From Eunapius fragilis (taxonomy: Eukaryota > Porifera > Demospongiae > Spongillida > Spongillidae), in NCBI GenBank assembly GCA_963681505.1, contig OY811992.1:1448531-1512530 (forward strand): DNA of 64,000 nt. Direction: 5' to 3'. Positions within the stretch are counted from its first letter, which is position 1, and each line of letters starts with the position of its first letter. A model generated the notes under the pieces. The model was given only the letters and a program-made list of their open reading frames with translations, ran no database searches and had not been told where the DNA came from. This document shows positions 53,996-64,000 of the stretch, piece after piece. The position numbers were made by a program, and so were the translations under genes.

Positions 53996-54294
53996 AGGGC
54001 ATTCACTTCAACTGCCTAAATAGCAATCTAAATTAGGAGGGTAGCATTGCATTAATGCAAGGCAGTGTCAATAATGCTTTAGTTGGCCTCTGCTCAACGC
54101 TTGAAGTCCCCAGTATAGTTTTGACATCGGTGGTTTCTTATAAAACCGCTGGACGATGAATATAATCCTTGTACTGATAAATGTTCGCAACACTACATGT
54201 TGTAGGAAAGTATTTATACAACAGCATTATGTACCCTTGTTATTCAACTATCCCTTCATATGTTGGTATCAGCTGCAGAATATTTGCGATGCCC

Positions 54295-54460
54295 TAGACC
54301 TTAATAAATTGCAAACAAATTAACGGGGTATACCGGGTATACCACGTACGGAACTAGCACCATTAATTACCCTAGATCTTACTAAATCGCAAAAAAATTA
54401 ACGGGGTATGCCCCGTATTTATGGGGTATACCACGTACGGAACTAGCACCATTAATTAAT
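54295..54460. repeat. two-unit repeat with GGTATACC palindromes (right arm)
   Basis: Inverted counterpart of 3,745-3,910, with small differences in the GGTATACC blocks. Confidence 0.6.
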
Positions 54461-54531
54461 ACTGTATTATTATTGAATTGCAGCATACTGTATTAGGCCC
54501 AGGTTTTATAATCCAATTTTGCCTTTATCAG

Positions 54532-54787
54532 GTATACTGAAATGACAGAGAAGGTAGCAAACAAGAGGGAACCCGTTCCTGACTACAAGGTATGGCCATG
54601 TGTTGATAAATTACTTACTTGTACCCCTTTGTCAAATAAATTACATCAAGCATGCTTTGACGATTTTAATAAATTGTCTGTTCAAATGCCAGAACGTTTT
54701 GTGCTAAGTAGGCCCCAATGCCAAAGTTTCAGAGCTCTGTTTAGTTTTTTTACCTATCCACTAAATAATGGATATACATTCATGTAA
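54532..54787 (+). CDS. exon-like block, MTEKVANKREPVPDYK (upstream of copy G)
   Basis: An acceptor-like TTTATCAG precedes the 58-base block 54532-54589, which ends with AAG|GTATGG. The frame is open to 54787, with an ATG at 54542. It is identical over the block to the left-arm copy. It lies 1.3 kb before the coding exon of copy G and ends in the phase needed to join it. Confidence 0.4.
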
Positions 54788-54843
54788 ATTAGGTATCCTT
54801 TGCACAAATTATTCTTGCCTAGGCATAAGTTAATAAACAATCG

Positions 54844-55011
54844 TTACCAATAATTTTCTGCGCTCACTGAGAGGTGGCGATCGTTGCGCTCATAGGCCTT
54901 CTTCTTTTCTGGATCAGCTCGCGCTAATAGACCTACTTTTAGCCTAGCTTGTAGCTCTGACGCCTTCTTTATGGGGATTTGCTTTATATCATGCTCACCT
55001 TGTTGATTTCT
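54844..55011 (-). CDS. exon-like ADPEKKKAYERN block (right arm)
   Basis: Open counterpart of 3195-3362, ending at TAA (54846-54844). It keeps the AGCTCTGACGCC segment lost in the array copies. Confidence 0.35.
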   Translation of the reverse strand, partial: RNQQGEHDIKQIPIKKASELQARLKVGLLARADPEKKKAYERNDRHLSVSAENYW

Positions 55012-55198
55012 TTAAACTGATGACTATTAATAACCAAAGGGTTCTTGTGCGGTGAATATCATAGTAGGCGTATGGCCAGGATACGAGATTTTTGTGTTCA
55101 TGAAACCCTATATACAAAATTAGGTTACTACTCGCTTTTGTGTAGCAGCAATTGGTTCTGTTGGCGCTCTTGAACAACATTTCTAGCTCGAGTTCTTC

Positions 55199-55444
55199 AT
55201 GGCGGAAGGAAGAAGAATGAGAAGAGTACAAATGGCGGTGAATAACAGTTGGACCTGGTATACGTACCTGACGTGGGCACGAGTATTCTTTTTCTCTAAT
55301 AGCGCACGCTGGAATGACACAGGACCAACACAACACTGTTCCTATCTGTGTTATTGTTCGATAGCGACAAAGATGGAAGTGATCAGATTCACAGTAGTCC
55401 CTCCAAACGCGAGTGACATTCTTTTAATGACGTTCATTATCTGA
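55199..55444 (+). CDS. small conserved upstream ORF (MAEGRRM family), G side
   Basis: 81 codons from ATG 55199, with NNSWTWYTYLTWARVFFF and the end SDILLMTFII, as on the A side. Confidence 0.4.
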   Translation: MAEGRRMRRVQMAVNNSWTWYTYLTWARVFFFSNSARWNDTGPTQHCSYLCYCSIATKMEVIRFTVVPPNASDILLMTFII

Positions 55445-55768
55445 CAATAATTCTATATGGAACCTACTTCTGCTAATCAAAACTGATAAGGGGGAAAATG
55501 GTGTGACTACTTTCCCAAATATGATAATCATATATGGAACGTATAATTCAAATACAAGGTGATGTGGTGGAAGCCATCTTCGATGGTGTTCTAAGAATAA
55601 CTGACTGTGAGTTATTTAGATGCACTCACACTCACATAATGCGTGCAAGTTTGCAATGCGAGTCATGCTGTGTATACTTGTGAGTGTATTGGTTGGTCAT
55701 TTTGTGTGTACTGATCCCAATAAATGCAGACCATGTATATTTCAGTATAAAAAATGACCAACCATTTC

Positions 55769-55777
55769 TATATAATG
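55769..55777 (+). promoter_or_regulatory. TATA-like box, copy G
   Basis: TATATAATG, the same variant as in copy A. Confidence 0.5.
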
Positions 55778-55925
55778 GCCCAGCAAATTAGACTGTTGTG
55801 AGGCATTTAGCCTAAAAAGTTCCATTTCTTGAATTGTGCTCTGACAATCTGTGTACAATGTAATCATTTATTTTGTATGAAACTAGAATAAAGTTCAATT
55901 ACATTAATGGTTGTCTTATGTCTAG

Positions 55926-57992
55926 CAAAGGGGAAGAAATCCTGTTCTTCTTGGAACATTCAAGTTATCAAGGCGCAGTTCTTCACCACGAGAAGTAAAT
56001 TTAATCTCAGCAACAACATTGAGTACAACCACATCATGTTTTCAAGATAATTTGTTTGTTAACGAAGATAAAAGTTATAAAATGCTAGTTGAATCCTGTT
56101 CAACAACTCAACCTTATTCTTTACTAGATATTCTCAAAGAAAATGGTATCAGTATTGATAATGAGTGGAAAAAAGAAAAGTGTGATATTATTGCTGCAAT
56201 TGGTATTGCTAAATATTTTGAAATCTCTGGCGATTTATTAAGCATTATTCATGAACCAACTACAAAGCTGTTACAATCAAGTGCAACCACTTCGTCATCA
56301 ACACAATCACACACAAAGTTAGAGTTTAAAGGTGCAGTGTTGAAGTCAGGTTTGGCAGTGGTGTGTGGTCGCCAGCTGTTCCCTAGCAACAATCTGACAA
56401 CATGGTTGGCTAATTCAGATATGCATCCTGATGTTGCTATATACCCCTTTACAGAAGTGGGTAACGCCGATGCTCTAAAAGCACTGGATGAGATGCAACG
56501 CAATTTGATTCCTTATGTGGAAATAGAGTGTTGTTCTGGTAAAAAACTACTTTGTACAGCACGACAGTGTGCAATAAAATGCATTGAACTTCTTCGATTA
56601 GAAAGAGCTTATGGTTCCAGTAGTTCTGAATTTATTGGATTTGTATTACCTGATCTCCAAGAAACCAGTGAAACAGACAAAATAGCAAAGGGAATAGCAA
56701 GCATGGTAGTAGGGGAACAAACCCCTGTGTTATCTGATCCACCAGCGGCCAGTGAAATAGAAGGACTAGGAGCAACCATGTTACCAGAGGAACAAACCTC
56801 TTCCAATGATGCAACGACTGGTGAAGAGAAAGATATGATAGAAACTAGTGAGACATCAGTGGCTGAAGTGCTAGCTAAGAAGAAATATCCACAATCAAAG
56901 CAAAACCTGGCAATCAAGGTTACAGTGACTTGGAACAGTGAGCATTTAGCCTTTGATGTCAAATATGATGTCCTGAAATGCAATGAGGTGATGTCATCAA
57001 TTTACTTGGTAATACAAAACCAAAACAAGAAGAATCGTAGTCTTTCAAATGACCAATTTAGTCACTTTTTCAAATTGACTGATGAAGAGTTAGAAGTAGT
57101 GAAAGGTTCCATTCATTCTTCCCTAAAACTGGACATACGTTATGGCCAGATATTGAACAATTGTAATTTCGATAAACCATTGGAACAATTTCATAGTTGT
57201 TTCTCATTTGTATTTGGCTTGAAAGGTAAAGAAGGGCTTGGTTATGTATTTAAAACATTTCCACAGGCTGGTCTAGAAAGACCTCTTGAAATTATTGAAG
57301 ACATCTTGCGTAAATATCCAGTACTTTCACAATTAGGTTTACTGGATAAGCCATTGCTGCATGAGGTGATCGGCTTCAAGCACCATAGGTATTTTGTGTA
57401 TGAGAGATTACACCAAATATCACCAGATGCAGCAAAGCAGTGCCTTGTGCAGTTATTAGAAGGTGTGAAGAGTGCAATCGACAATCTCCATTCATGTGAC
57501 TTTGCTCATTTAGATGTTAGACTGCCAAATGTATGTTTGAAAGTGGAACCCAATGGAAAGGCCACTGTAATGCTAATTGATCTTGAGCGCTCGCAACGTG
57601 TAACTCTTTCAGATAAATGGGATGATGCATCTTATATCAGTTGCATGTACAAAGTAGGGTTGAGCTACCAGCAAATTGATTATATGCAACTGTACTGGAT
57701 TGGCTTTAGGATACTCTTACCTAAAGAATGTAAGTCACTGGTGGACTATCATGATATGAACAATAAGAAGTATTTGAGTGATAAAGAGTTGAGTAATCAA
57801 CACTTAGTAGCCATGCGTGACTTCATAAATGTTCTTCCTGCTCACCATGATGAAGAACAATGGACAAAATTTATGACAATGCTTTCTGCAACAGGACATA
57901 AAGATTCCAAATCACTGCTATCTGCAATTGTTAGTGCATCATCAACACTGGCTGAACAAGTGGCAGAAAAATCTATATCTGTACAACTATAA
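55926..57992 (+). CDS. nuclease-like plus kinase-like protein, copy G
   Basis: 657 residues from the TTG at 56019, the shortest intact copy. It lacks the YPFTELGN-like eight-residue segment (YPFTEVGNADALKAL) and has YVEIECCSGKK in the nuclease-like patch. After VFK it reads TFPQAGLERPLEIIEDILRK and lacks the EP of RYPEPL. HLDVRLPN and LIDLER are intact. ATG occurs as YKMLVES. Its partner in the inverted arm is the broken copy A. Confidence 0.8.
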   Translation, partial: QRGRNPVLLGTFKLSRRSSSPREVNLISATTLSTTTSCFQDNLFVNEDKSYKMLVESCSTTQPYSLLDILKENGISIDNEWKKEKCDIIAAIGIAKYFEISGDLLSIIHEPTTKLLQSSATTSSSTQSHTKLEFKGAVLKSGLAVVCGRQLFPSNNLTTWLANSDMHPDVAIYPFTEVGNADALKALDEMQRNLIPYVEIECCSGKKLLCTARQCAIKCIELLRLERAYGSSSSEFIGFVLPDLQETSETDKIAKGIASMVVGEQTPVLSDPPAASEIEGLGATMLPEEQTSSNDATTGEEKDMIETSETSVAEVLAKKKYPQSKQNLAIKVTVTWNSEHLAFDVKYDVLKCNEVMSSIYLVIQNQNKKNRSLSNDQFSHFFKLTDEELEVVKGSIHSSLKLDIRYGQILNNCNFDKPLEQFHSCFSFVFGLKGKEGLGYVFKTFPQAGLERPLEIIEDILRKYPVLSQLGLLDKPLLHEVIGFKHHRYFVYERLHQISPDAAKQCLVQLLEGVKSAIDNLHSCDFAHLDVRLPNVCLKVEPNGKATVMLIDLERSQRVTLSDKWDDASYISCMYKVGLSYQQIDYMQLYWIGFRILLPKECKSLVDYHDMNNKKYLSDKELSNQHLVAMRDFINVLPAHHDEEQWTKFMTMLSATGHKDSKSLLSAIVSASSTLAEQVAEKSISVQL

Positions 57993-58670
57993 GATAGCAC
58001 TTCAAATGTGACTAGGGTTAGACCCTAAATCTCATTTAGGTTTTAAAGTTTAGGTCCTATACCTATTCAGCTAGCTAGAATTGTTTAGGACCCAAACTTG
58101 ATAGTTGATGATCTAGAAATCTAAACCTTGTCACATTCGAATTGCTGTTATTTGTAGTTTGTGCACACAGAAGTTCCTGCCAGTTTTTGTGACATTATTA
58201 GTAGCTGCTCAGTAGACAAAAGTGTTGTAATGATTCCTTTTGTTTGATTAATTTTAACAATGGCGATGGTATGCTTCCATGAGTAAGATCTGTAAGTCAA
58301 GCTATGTTATAAATGGTTTAATTAGACATTGCCCATCAGTGGCATCAACTTGCTCATTATCTCAGTGCACAGTTTTGACTTTGACTGCCCAAACCATTTG
58401 CATGCACCGAACTGTACTTCATACAAGTACAGATGCATGCAGGAATTTTAATGGCCACTTCAATCTGAACTTTAGTTTCCTCTCATGTGTACTACTATTA
58501 TGGGTTCCAGTTAGTTTCGCGAGTGACAGTTGATAGCTGTCAAGCACTTTCTAAGTGGAAGTGACGCCTTCCCTCCTCCCTTCTTCCTCTTCCTCTCTCT
58601 GCTCTCCTTCCCTCCCTCCTCCCTTTCCCTGTGTGTGTGTGTGTGTGTGTGTGTGTTTGTGTGTGTGTGT
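57993..58670. other. 3' flank of G and CT/GT repeats
   Basis: Direct counterpart of 34,088-34,800. The (GT)n run is at 58,630-58,671. Confidence 0.5.
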
Positions 58671-58671
58671 G

Positions 58672-59032
58672 AATGGTGTGAACGGAATGAAGAAATTTTA
58701 CAACCACTTGAAGCGCAAAGAAGAGCTTCTATGGAAGATGTAGAGTTCCTGGAATGTCAGGAGGAAATGAACAAGCAGGTATTTGAACAGTACACCTTGG
58801 TGGAGAGAGTCATTGGTAGGATGGTAGCTTTGGAATACCAACATGTACTTCTTTCTCTCTCCCTGAGGTCAATCAGAGCAGGAGCACTGTGCAAGTGAAG
58901 GGGACTCCCCTACTCTGAATGTACCTGGGAGGACAGCTCTCTGATAGCTGATCGTTTTCTGGAACATATTGACAGCTTTCTGTGCAGGAACCAGGCAGAA
59001 ACTATTCCTAGAATGAGTGCGAAGGTTTACTG
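58672..59032 (+). pseudogene. CHD1 exon 4-5 pseudo-fragment, second copy
   Basis: Direct counterpart of 34,803-35,178. It carries the same TAG in the exon-4 part and TGA in the exon-5 part, and has also lost the start of exon 4 (EESLLQ). Confidence 0.75.
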
Positions 59033-60000
59033 TGAGAGGACAGGTGGGTTTGGAGGATGTGGGGAACACAAGACATAAAAATCATCCTTACAGCACACTG
59101 ATCATTATCTCACCATGTCTGCGTCATTCCAATTACCTGGGCCAGCATAAGGTTGGAAGACATTCTGATAAGTTGTGTAGTGTTCAATGATGCCAAGAAT
59201 ACTATTCCAGCTGTCCTGGAGGGAGGGTGCGGGCTGGGCACATATCCAGCTTCAACATGTCCACACCCCAACTGGCAAATGTCTGGAAGGATTAAACATT
59301 ATATTGTTTATGATGTTTATGGTCTGGGTACCATATCCCACTGCTACGTGATAAAGTGGGTGTGTCATTAATGCAACATCCTTTTAAACATGCAACACAT
59401 CCTGCACGTCACAAATTAGAAGATGTGAACAATACTTCAGTACCCTGTCCTACTGCTCACACTACTGCTGTCAGTCCACCACATTGACAGAGCATCGTTT
59501 GTGTGTATGTATTCCCACCCTGAACGCTTAATGATGGTTTTAACGCTATTCCTACGTTAGACATTCAGTCCCAGGGTGGTTTATTTTACCACCCTGAAAA
59601 AACATGCCTTTCTGTGCTACAAATTAGTGAGGTCAAAGACATCCAGTGAAGTATGAACAGACAAATAACACATATATACAATCAAAATTTGATCCAAGAA
59701 AAAGGGGGAAAAAAAAAAGATAAATTATTTGTATTCTGTGTTGAGAAGAGTGATTGGACCCCTTTGATGTAAGACATGACGGCAGTGACCCTTTAGGCTG
59801 GGTGTGAGCAGCTGGGAGACATTTTTCTCTGCTATTCCTGTGAATCCCACCCACATGTACATATGCATATGTGCGTGTGTATGCGTGTACAAATGGATAT
59901 ATGCATTATGCAAACGTCATAATTATTGACTCGACCTACTTTTGATTAGATGTACTGTGCTGACTTGACCCTTGCTCAGATGATTCTAAATAATGCCTTT
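59033..60000. other. duplicated CHD1 3' flank, no gene seen
   Basis: Direct counterpart of 35,179-36,184, with a shorter A run at 59,709-59,719. Confidence 0.4.
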
Positions 60001-61522
60001 TCACAGGCATGTCCTAAAAAGGGCACACAATGCAATGCAAGTAGGCCTAAGCAGGAAGTGACTCACTTCCTTTCCCTTTTCCTTTCTTGCTTTCTTGTAT
60101 ATTTTATACAGCTTTTGTGGCTGTGATGGTGTGAATTTGGATACAAAGAGCCACAAATTGCTGAAGATAGAACAAAGAGGGGGAGGAGAGAAATGTGGAG
60201 GAGGGTAGAGGAGAGTTGGGGAGGAGAGGAGAGGAAAGGGAGGGGAGGAGGAGGGAGGAGAGGACATTTAGTATATCATTAATAATATTTTAACCACACC
60301 TTCTCCATAACACCATCTCCTCTTCCACCTTGTAACTCTTAATGCATTCTTGTATGTGGTCCCCAATCTCCACCAGGACCTGAGGAAAAATGTCACTGAT
60401 GCTTTGAACAAGCTCCACCCATCTCCACAACACACACATACACACACAAACACATACACAAACCTTCTTGTAGTGCTCCACCACAAGCTTTGTAGGAAGG
60501 CCGTCAGGAGGGGTGAGAGCACTCAAGCATTTTTTTACAAGACGAAGCATTGTCTTACACTATGTGCGGAGAGAGAGAGAAGGGAGGAAAGGGTTAAACT
60601 CCACTCAACACCATTCTCCTCACCTTCTGAAACGTATCCTTATCCAGCTCAACCTCACTCATGATGATGTCATCGTCCTTCGGAGACTCCACAACACATG
60701 ATGCATTCTTCTTACGCCCCTTGTCACCTCTGGCCCCGCCCACTTCCTCACCTCCAGTCTCTTCCTGCGCGTTAGAGGTGCACGCTCGCTTGGGAGAGAG
60801 GTCCCTTGCCTGCTTGTCAGAGGACAGCTTCCTCTTGTGGCCATGATGGTGTTCCCCTTCTCTTCCATTGGTGCTTGTTTCAAACAGGGCCCTAGAGATC
60901 CGCACCATTAAGGATGGGTGGTCCACTGTGGTGGTGGCTGTTGGCGTCTTTGTCCTCGATGTGCGGTTAGCTTTTGGCACATCGGCCTTAACAGAACCCT
61001 GGAGAAAGTGGAAATTGCATGTCCCAATGTTGCCCCAGTAATATTAGCACTGGTTGGGTCCCCAGAGGTGTGCTTGATATCCATTCCAGCATACTGCACA
61101 CTACAACTCCTATGTTGTGTGTCAAGCATATGCTGTACAATTGTTTTTATTTGTAATCTGTTCACTTAACATTACCAACAGACATTCTTAGCACCAGTTG
61201 GCTGTGTATGGCACAGGCTGATAGTGTGTGTAGGTTGACTGACCATTTTTCGTGCCTCTGACTTCAACAGTTTGAACAGATGTTCAACTCTTGTCTGAAG
61301 GTGTGAAGCCTGTGGTTTCATGGTCTTGTCCAAAGGGAGAATCTTGAAAATGAAATAAAGCAAAAATTTGTATATCCCTTCCCCTTATCACCTTCCCCTC
61401 ATCCCTCCTCCCCTTCCCCTCATCCCACGATCACCTTCCCCTCATCCCACTGCCGATTTACACATCATTGACTAGAAGTGATGTCATGAAACCATTTAAA
61501 AGTTACATGTTTTCTGGTACCT

Positions 61523-61525
<3 letters not shown>

Positions 61526-61565
<40 letters not shown>
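61526..61565. repeat. (CA)n in truncated CHD1 copy
   Basis: Pure CA run, longer than its counterpart at 37,714. Confidence 0.8.
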
Positions 61566-61566
<1 letters not shown>

Positions 61567-61734
61567 CTACCTTGTTGGTGAGACCAAGGTTTGGGTCGTT
61601 CTTTATGTTCTCCCAGTTACCAAACAGAAGCTTGGCATCATCAACTGTAGTCCACCTCACACCAACCCAATTAACAGACTTGGCACGACTTACTAACCTA
61701 TACCTGACAGCAGAACAAAAGGAGTAGTGAGAGG

Positions 61735-61985
61735 AAAGAAGGGAGGGAGATGAGGAAGTGAGATGAGGGAAGGAATAGGAGAGGGAGGGAGAGGAGTGAG
61801 ATGAGGAAAGGAATAGGTGAGGCAGTAGGTGAGGGAGGGAGATGAGGAAGTGAAATGAAGGAGGGAGGAGGTGAGGGAGGGAGATGAGGGAGGGAGGAGG
61901 TGAGGCAGTAGTAGGAGAGGGAGGGAGATGAGGGAGTGAGATGAGGGAGTAGGTGAGGAAGTACATGTAGGTGAGGGAGTAGGAG
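61735..61985. repeat. purine-rich minisatellite in truncated CHD1 copy
   Basis: Counterpart of 37,915-38,145 with rearranged units. Confidence 0.75.
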
Positions 61986-62442
61986 AGGGAGATGGGAAAA
62001 CAAAAAGGTTATTTAGCAAGTAGTAACAGGGAGACAAACCCTCCCTTTGGAAAAAAAATCACCAATCATTACAAAAACATTTACATTTGTGAACAAATCA
62101 CGCATGCTAGGAAGATTTGACCTTACCCCCACACACAAACCTCTTTCTAGCTTGGGGGTCCTCTGGGATACACGAAGAGAGAATGGACAACTCTTCTTCC
62201 CTTTTACGCACAGAGGGAACACTGACCAGTACTCCCCCAAGAGTGAACGTCGCTCCCTTGTCCTTCTTAGGGTCATAGTCAGGGTCCATACCTGCACTCT
62301 TGGCGTGTTCGGTCTCGGCCTGGGAACACCCCTCGCGTAGGGCTTGTATACTTGTAAGTGTATTGGTTGGTCATTTTGTGTGTACTGATCCCAATAAATG
62401 CAGACCATGTATATTTCAGTATAAAAAATGGCCAACCATTTC

Positions 62443-62451
62443 TATATAAAG
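62443..62451 (+). promoter_or_regulatory. TATA box, copy H
   Basis: TATATAAAG about 150 bases upstream of the coding exon, preserved although the upstream sequence is cut at 62,344. Confidence 0.55.
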
Positions 62452-62599
62452 GCCCAGCAAATTAGACTGTTGTGGGGCATTTAGCCTAAAAAGTTCCATT
62501 TCTTGAATTGTGCTCTGACAATCTGTGTACAATGTAATCATTTATTTTGTATGAAACTAGAATAAAGTTCAATTACATTAATGGTTGTCTTATGTCTAG

Positions 62600-64000
62600 C
62601 AAAGGGGAAGAAATCCTGTTCTTCTTGGAACATTCAAGTTATCAAGGCGCAGTTCTTCACCACGAGAAGTAAATTCAATCTCAGCAACAACATTGAGTAC
62701 AACCACATCATGTTTTCAAGATAATTTGTTTGTTAACGAAGATGAAAGTTATAAAATGCTAGTTGAATCCTGTTCAACAACTCAACCTTATTCTTTACTA
62801 GATATTCTCAAAGAAAATGGTATCAGTATTGATGACGATTGGAAAACAGAAAAGTGTGATATTATTGCTGCAATTGGTATTGCTAAATATTTTGAAATCT
62901 CTGGCGATTTATTAAGCATTATTCATGAACCAACTACAAAGCTGTTACAATCAAGTGCAACCACTTCGTCATCAACACAATCACACACAAAGTTAGAGTT
63001 TAAAGGTGCAGTGTTGAACTCAGGTTTGGCAGTGGTGTGTGGTCGCCAGCTGTTCCCTAGCAACAATCTGACAACATGGTTGGCTAATTCAGATATGCAT
63101 CCTGATGTTGCTATATACCCCTTTACAGAACTGGGTAATTTATACCCCTTAACAGAAGTGGGTAACACCGATGCTCTGAAAGCACTGGATGTGATGCAAC
63201 GCAATTTGATTCCTTATGTGGGAATAGAGTGTCGTTCTGGTAAAAAACTACTTTGTACAGCACGACAGTGTGCAATAAAATGCATTGAACTTCTTCGATT
63301 AGAAAGAGCTTATGGTTCCAGTAGTTCTGAATTTATTGGATTTGTATTACCTGATCTCCAAGAAACCAGTGAAGAAGACAAAATAGCAAAGGGAATAGCA
63401 AGCATGGTATTAGGGGAACAAACCCCTGTGTTATCTGATCCACCGGTGACCAGTGAAATAGAAGGAGTAGGAGCAACCATGTTACCAGAGGAACAAACCT
63501 CTTCCAATGATGCAACGACTGGTGAAGAGAAAGGTATGGTAGAAACTAGTGAGACATCAGTGGCTGAAGTGCTAGCTAAGAAGAAATATCCACTATCAAA
63601 GCAAAACCTGGCAATCAAGGTTACAGTGACTTGGAACAGTGAACATTTGGCCTTTGATGTCAAATATGATGTCCTGAAATGCAATGAGGTGATGTCATCA
63701 ATTTCCTTGGTAATACAAAAACAGAAGAATCGTAGTCTTTCAAATGGCCAATTTAGTCACTTTTTCAAATTGACTGATGAAGAGCTAGAAGTAGTGAAAG
63801 GTTCCATTCATTCTTCCCTAAAACGGGACAAACGTTATGGCCAGGTATTGAACAATTGTAATTTCGATAAACCATTGGAACAATTTCATAGTAGTTTCTC
63901 ATTTGTATTTGGCTTGAAAGGTAAAGAAGGGCTTGGTTATGTATTTAAAACATTTCCACAGGCTGGTCTAGAAAGACCTCTTGAAATTATTGAAGACATC
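62600..64000 (+). CDS. nuclease-like plus kinase-like protein, copy H (partial)
   Basis: The frame is open from the CAA after GTCTAG (62600) to the window end, with 436 codons from the TTG at 62693. It resembles copy G in the flank, N-terminus and patch after VFK (QAGLERPLEIIED). However, it has the YPFTELGNLYPLTEVG insertion of the array copies and the GIECRSGKK form, so it is a mosaic. HLDVRLPN lies beyond the window. Confidence 0.8.

Larger units (their letters stand above)
60001..62344 (-). pseudogene. truncated CHD1 3' copy (exon 18 part to exon 24)
   Basis: Inferred exons: 62344-62141 (cut inside exon 18), 61703-61571, 61342-61244, 60998-60624, 60553-60464, 60379-60300 and 60160-60001. 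Splice sites and frame are kept. Exon 19 lacks 21 bases, removing seven residues (GVYECGF) from the SANT-like region. One splice-adjacent Lys codon has become Met (61246-61244). The 5' two thirds, including the ATPase, are absent, so no remodeller can be made. It is a direct duplicate of 36,185-38,490. Confidence 0.85.

Overview
This window looks like nuclear DNA from a compact invertebrate genome. The evidence is a 24-exon CHD1 chromatin-remodeller gene on the minus strand with short GT-AG introns, abundant CA/CT simple repeats and minisatellites, foldback and TTAA-flanked transposon remnants, and no bacterial gene organisation. A sponge or similar early-branching animal fits best, but that is an inference from style and not a proof.

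Layout. (1) 1-10.6 kb is a left arm. It holds a broken kinase-like copy (A, minus strand), a decayed multi-exon gene, small conserved ORFs, a foldback element and broken pieces of CHD1 (exons 10-11 and exon 1). (2) 10.6-14.3 kb is mostly unique, with a hairpin and a 593-bp foldback element carrying a 9-bp target duplication. (3) 14.3-34.1 kb is a plus-strand tandem array of five kinase-like genes (B, C, D, E, F) built from a ~7,993-bp unit that holds two paralogues. A 1,237-bp TTAA-flanked element sits in the leader of copy B. (4) 34.8-35.2 kb is a plus-strand CHD1 pseudo-fragment. (5) 36.2-48.1 kb is the complete CHD1 gene on the minus strand. (6) 46.8-58.1 kb is the right arm, an inverted copy of the left arm, ending in intact kinase-like copy G. 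(7) 58.1-62.34 kb directly repeats 34.1-38.5 kb, giving a truncated second CHD1 3' end. (8) At 62,344 this is cut and joined to the promoter and body of kinase-like copy H, which runs off the window.

The most unusual content is the eight-member kinase-like family. Each protein has a PD...ExC patch resembling a PD-(D/E)XK nuclease fold, an S/T/E-rich linker, and a divergent kinase-like domain with a VFK lysine, an HLDVRLPN catalytic loop and an IDLE metal motif. This order recalls nuclease-plus-kinase proteins of the Crinkler/RHS-effector type. The family is multiplying by tandem, inverted and segmental duplication around CHD1 and carries fragments of CHD1 with it. Inverted arms and near-identical units are also where assemblies fail, so the large-scale structure needs long-read confirmation.
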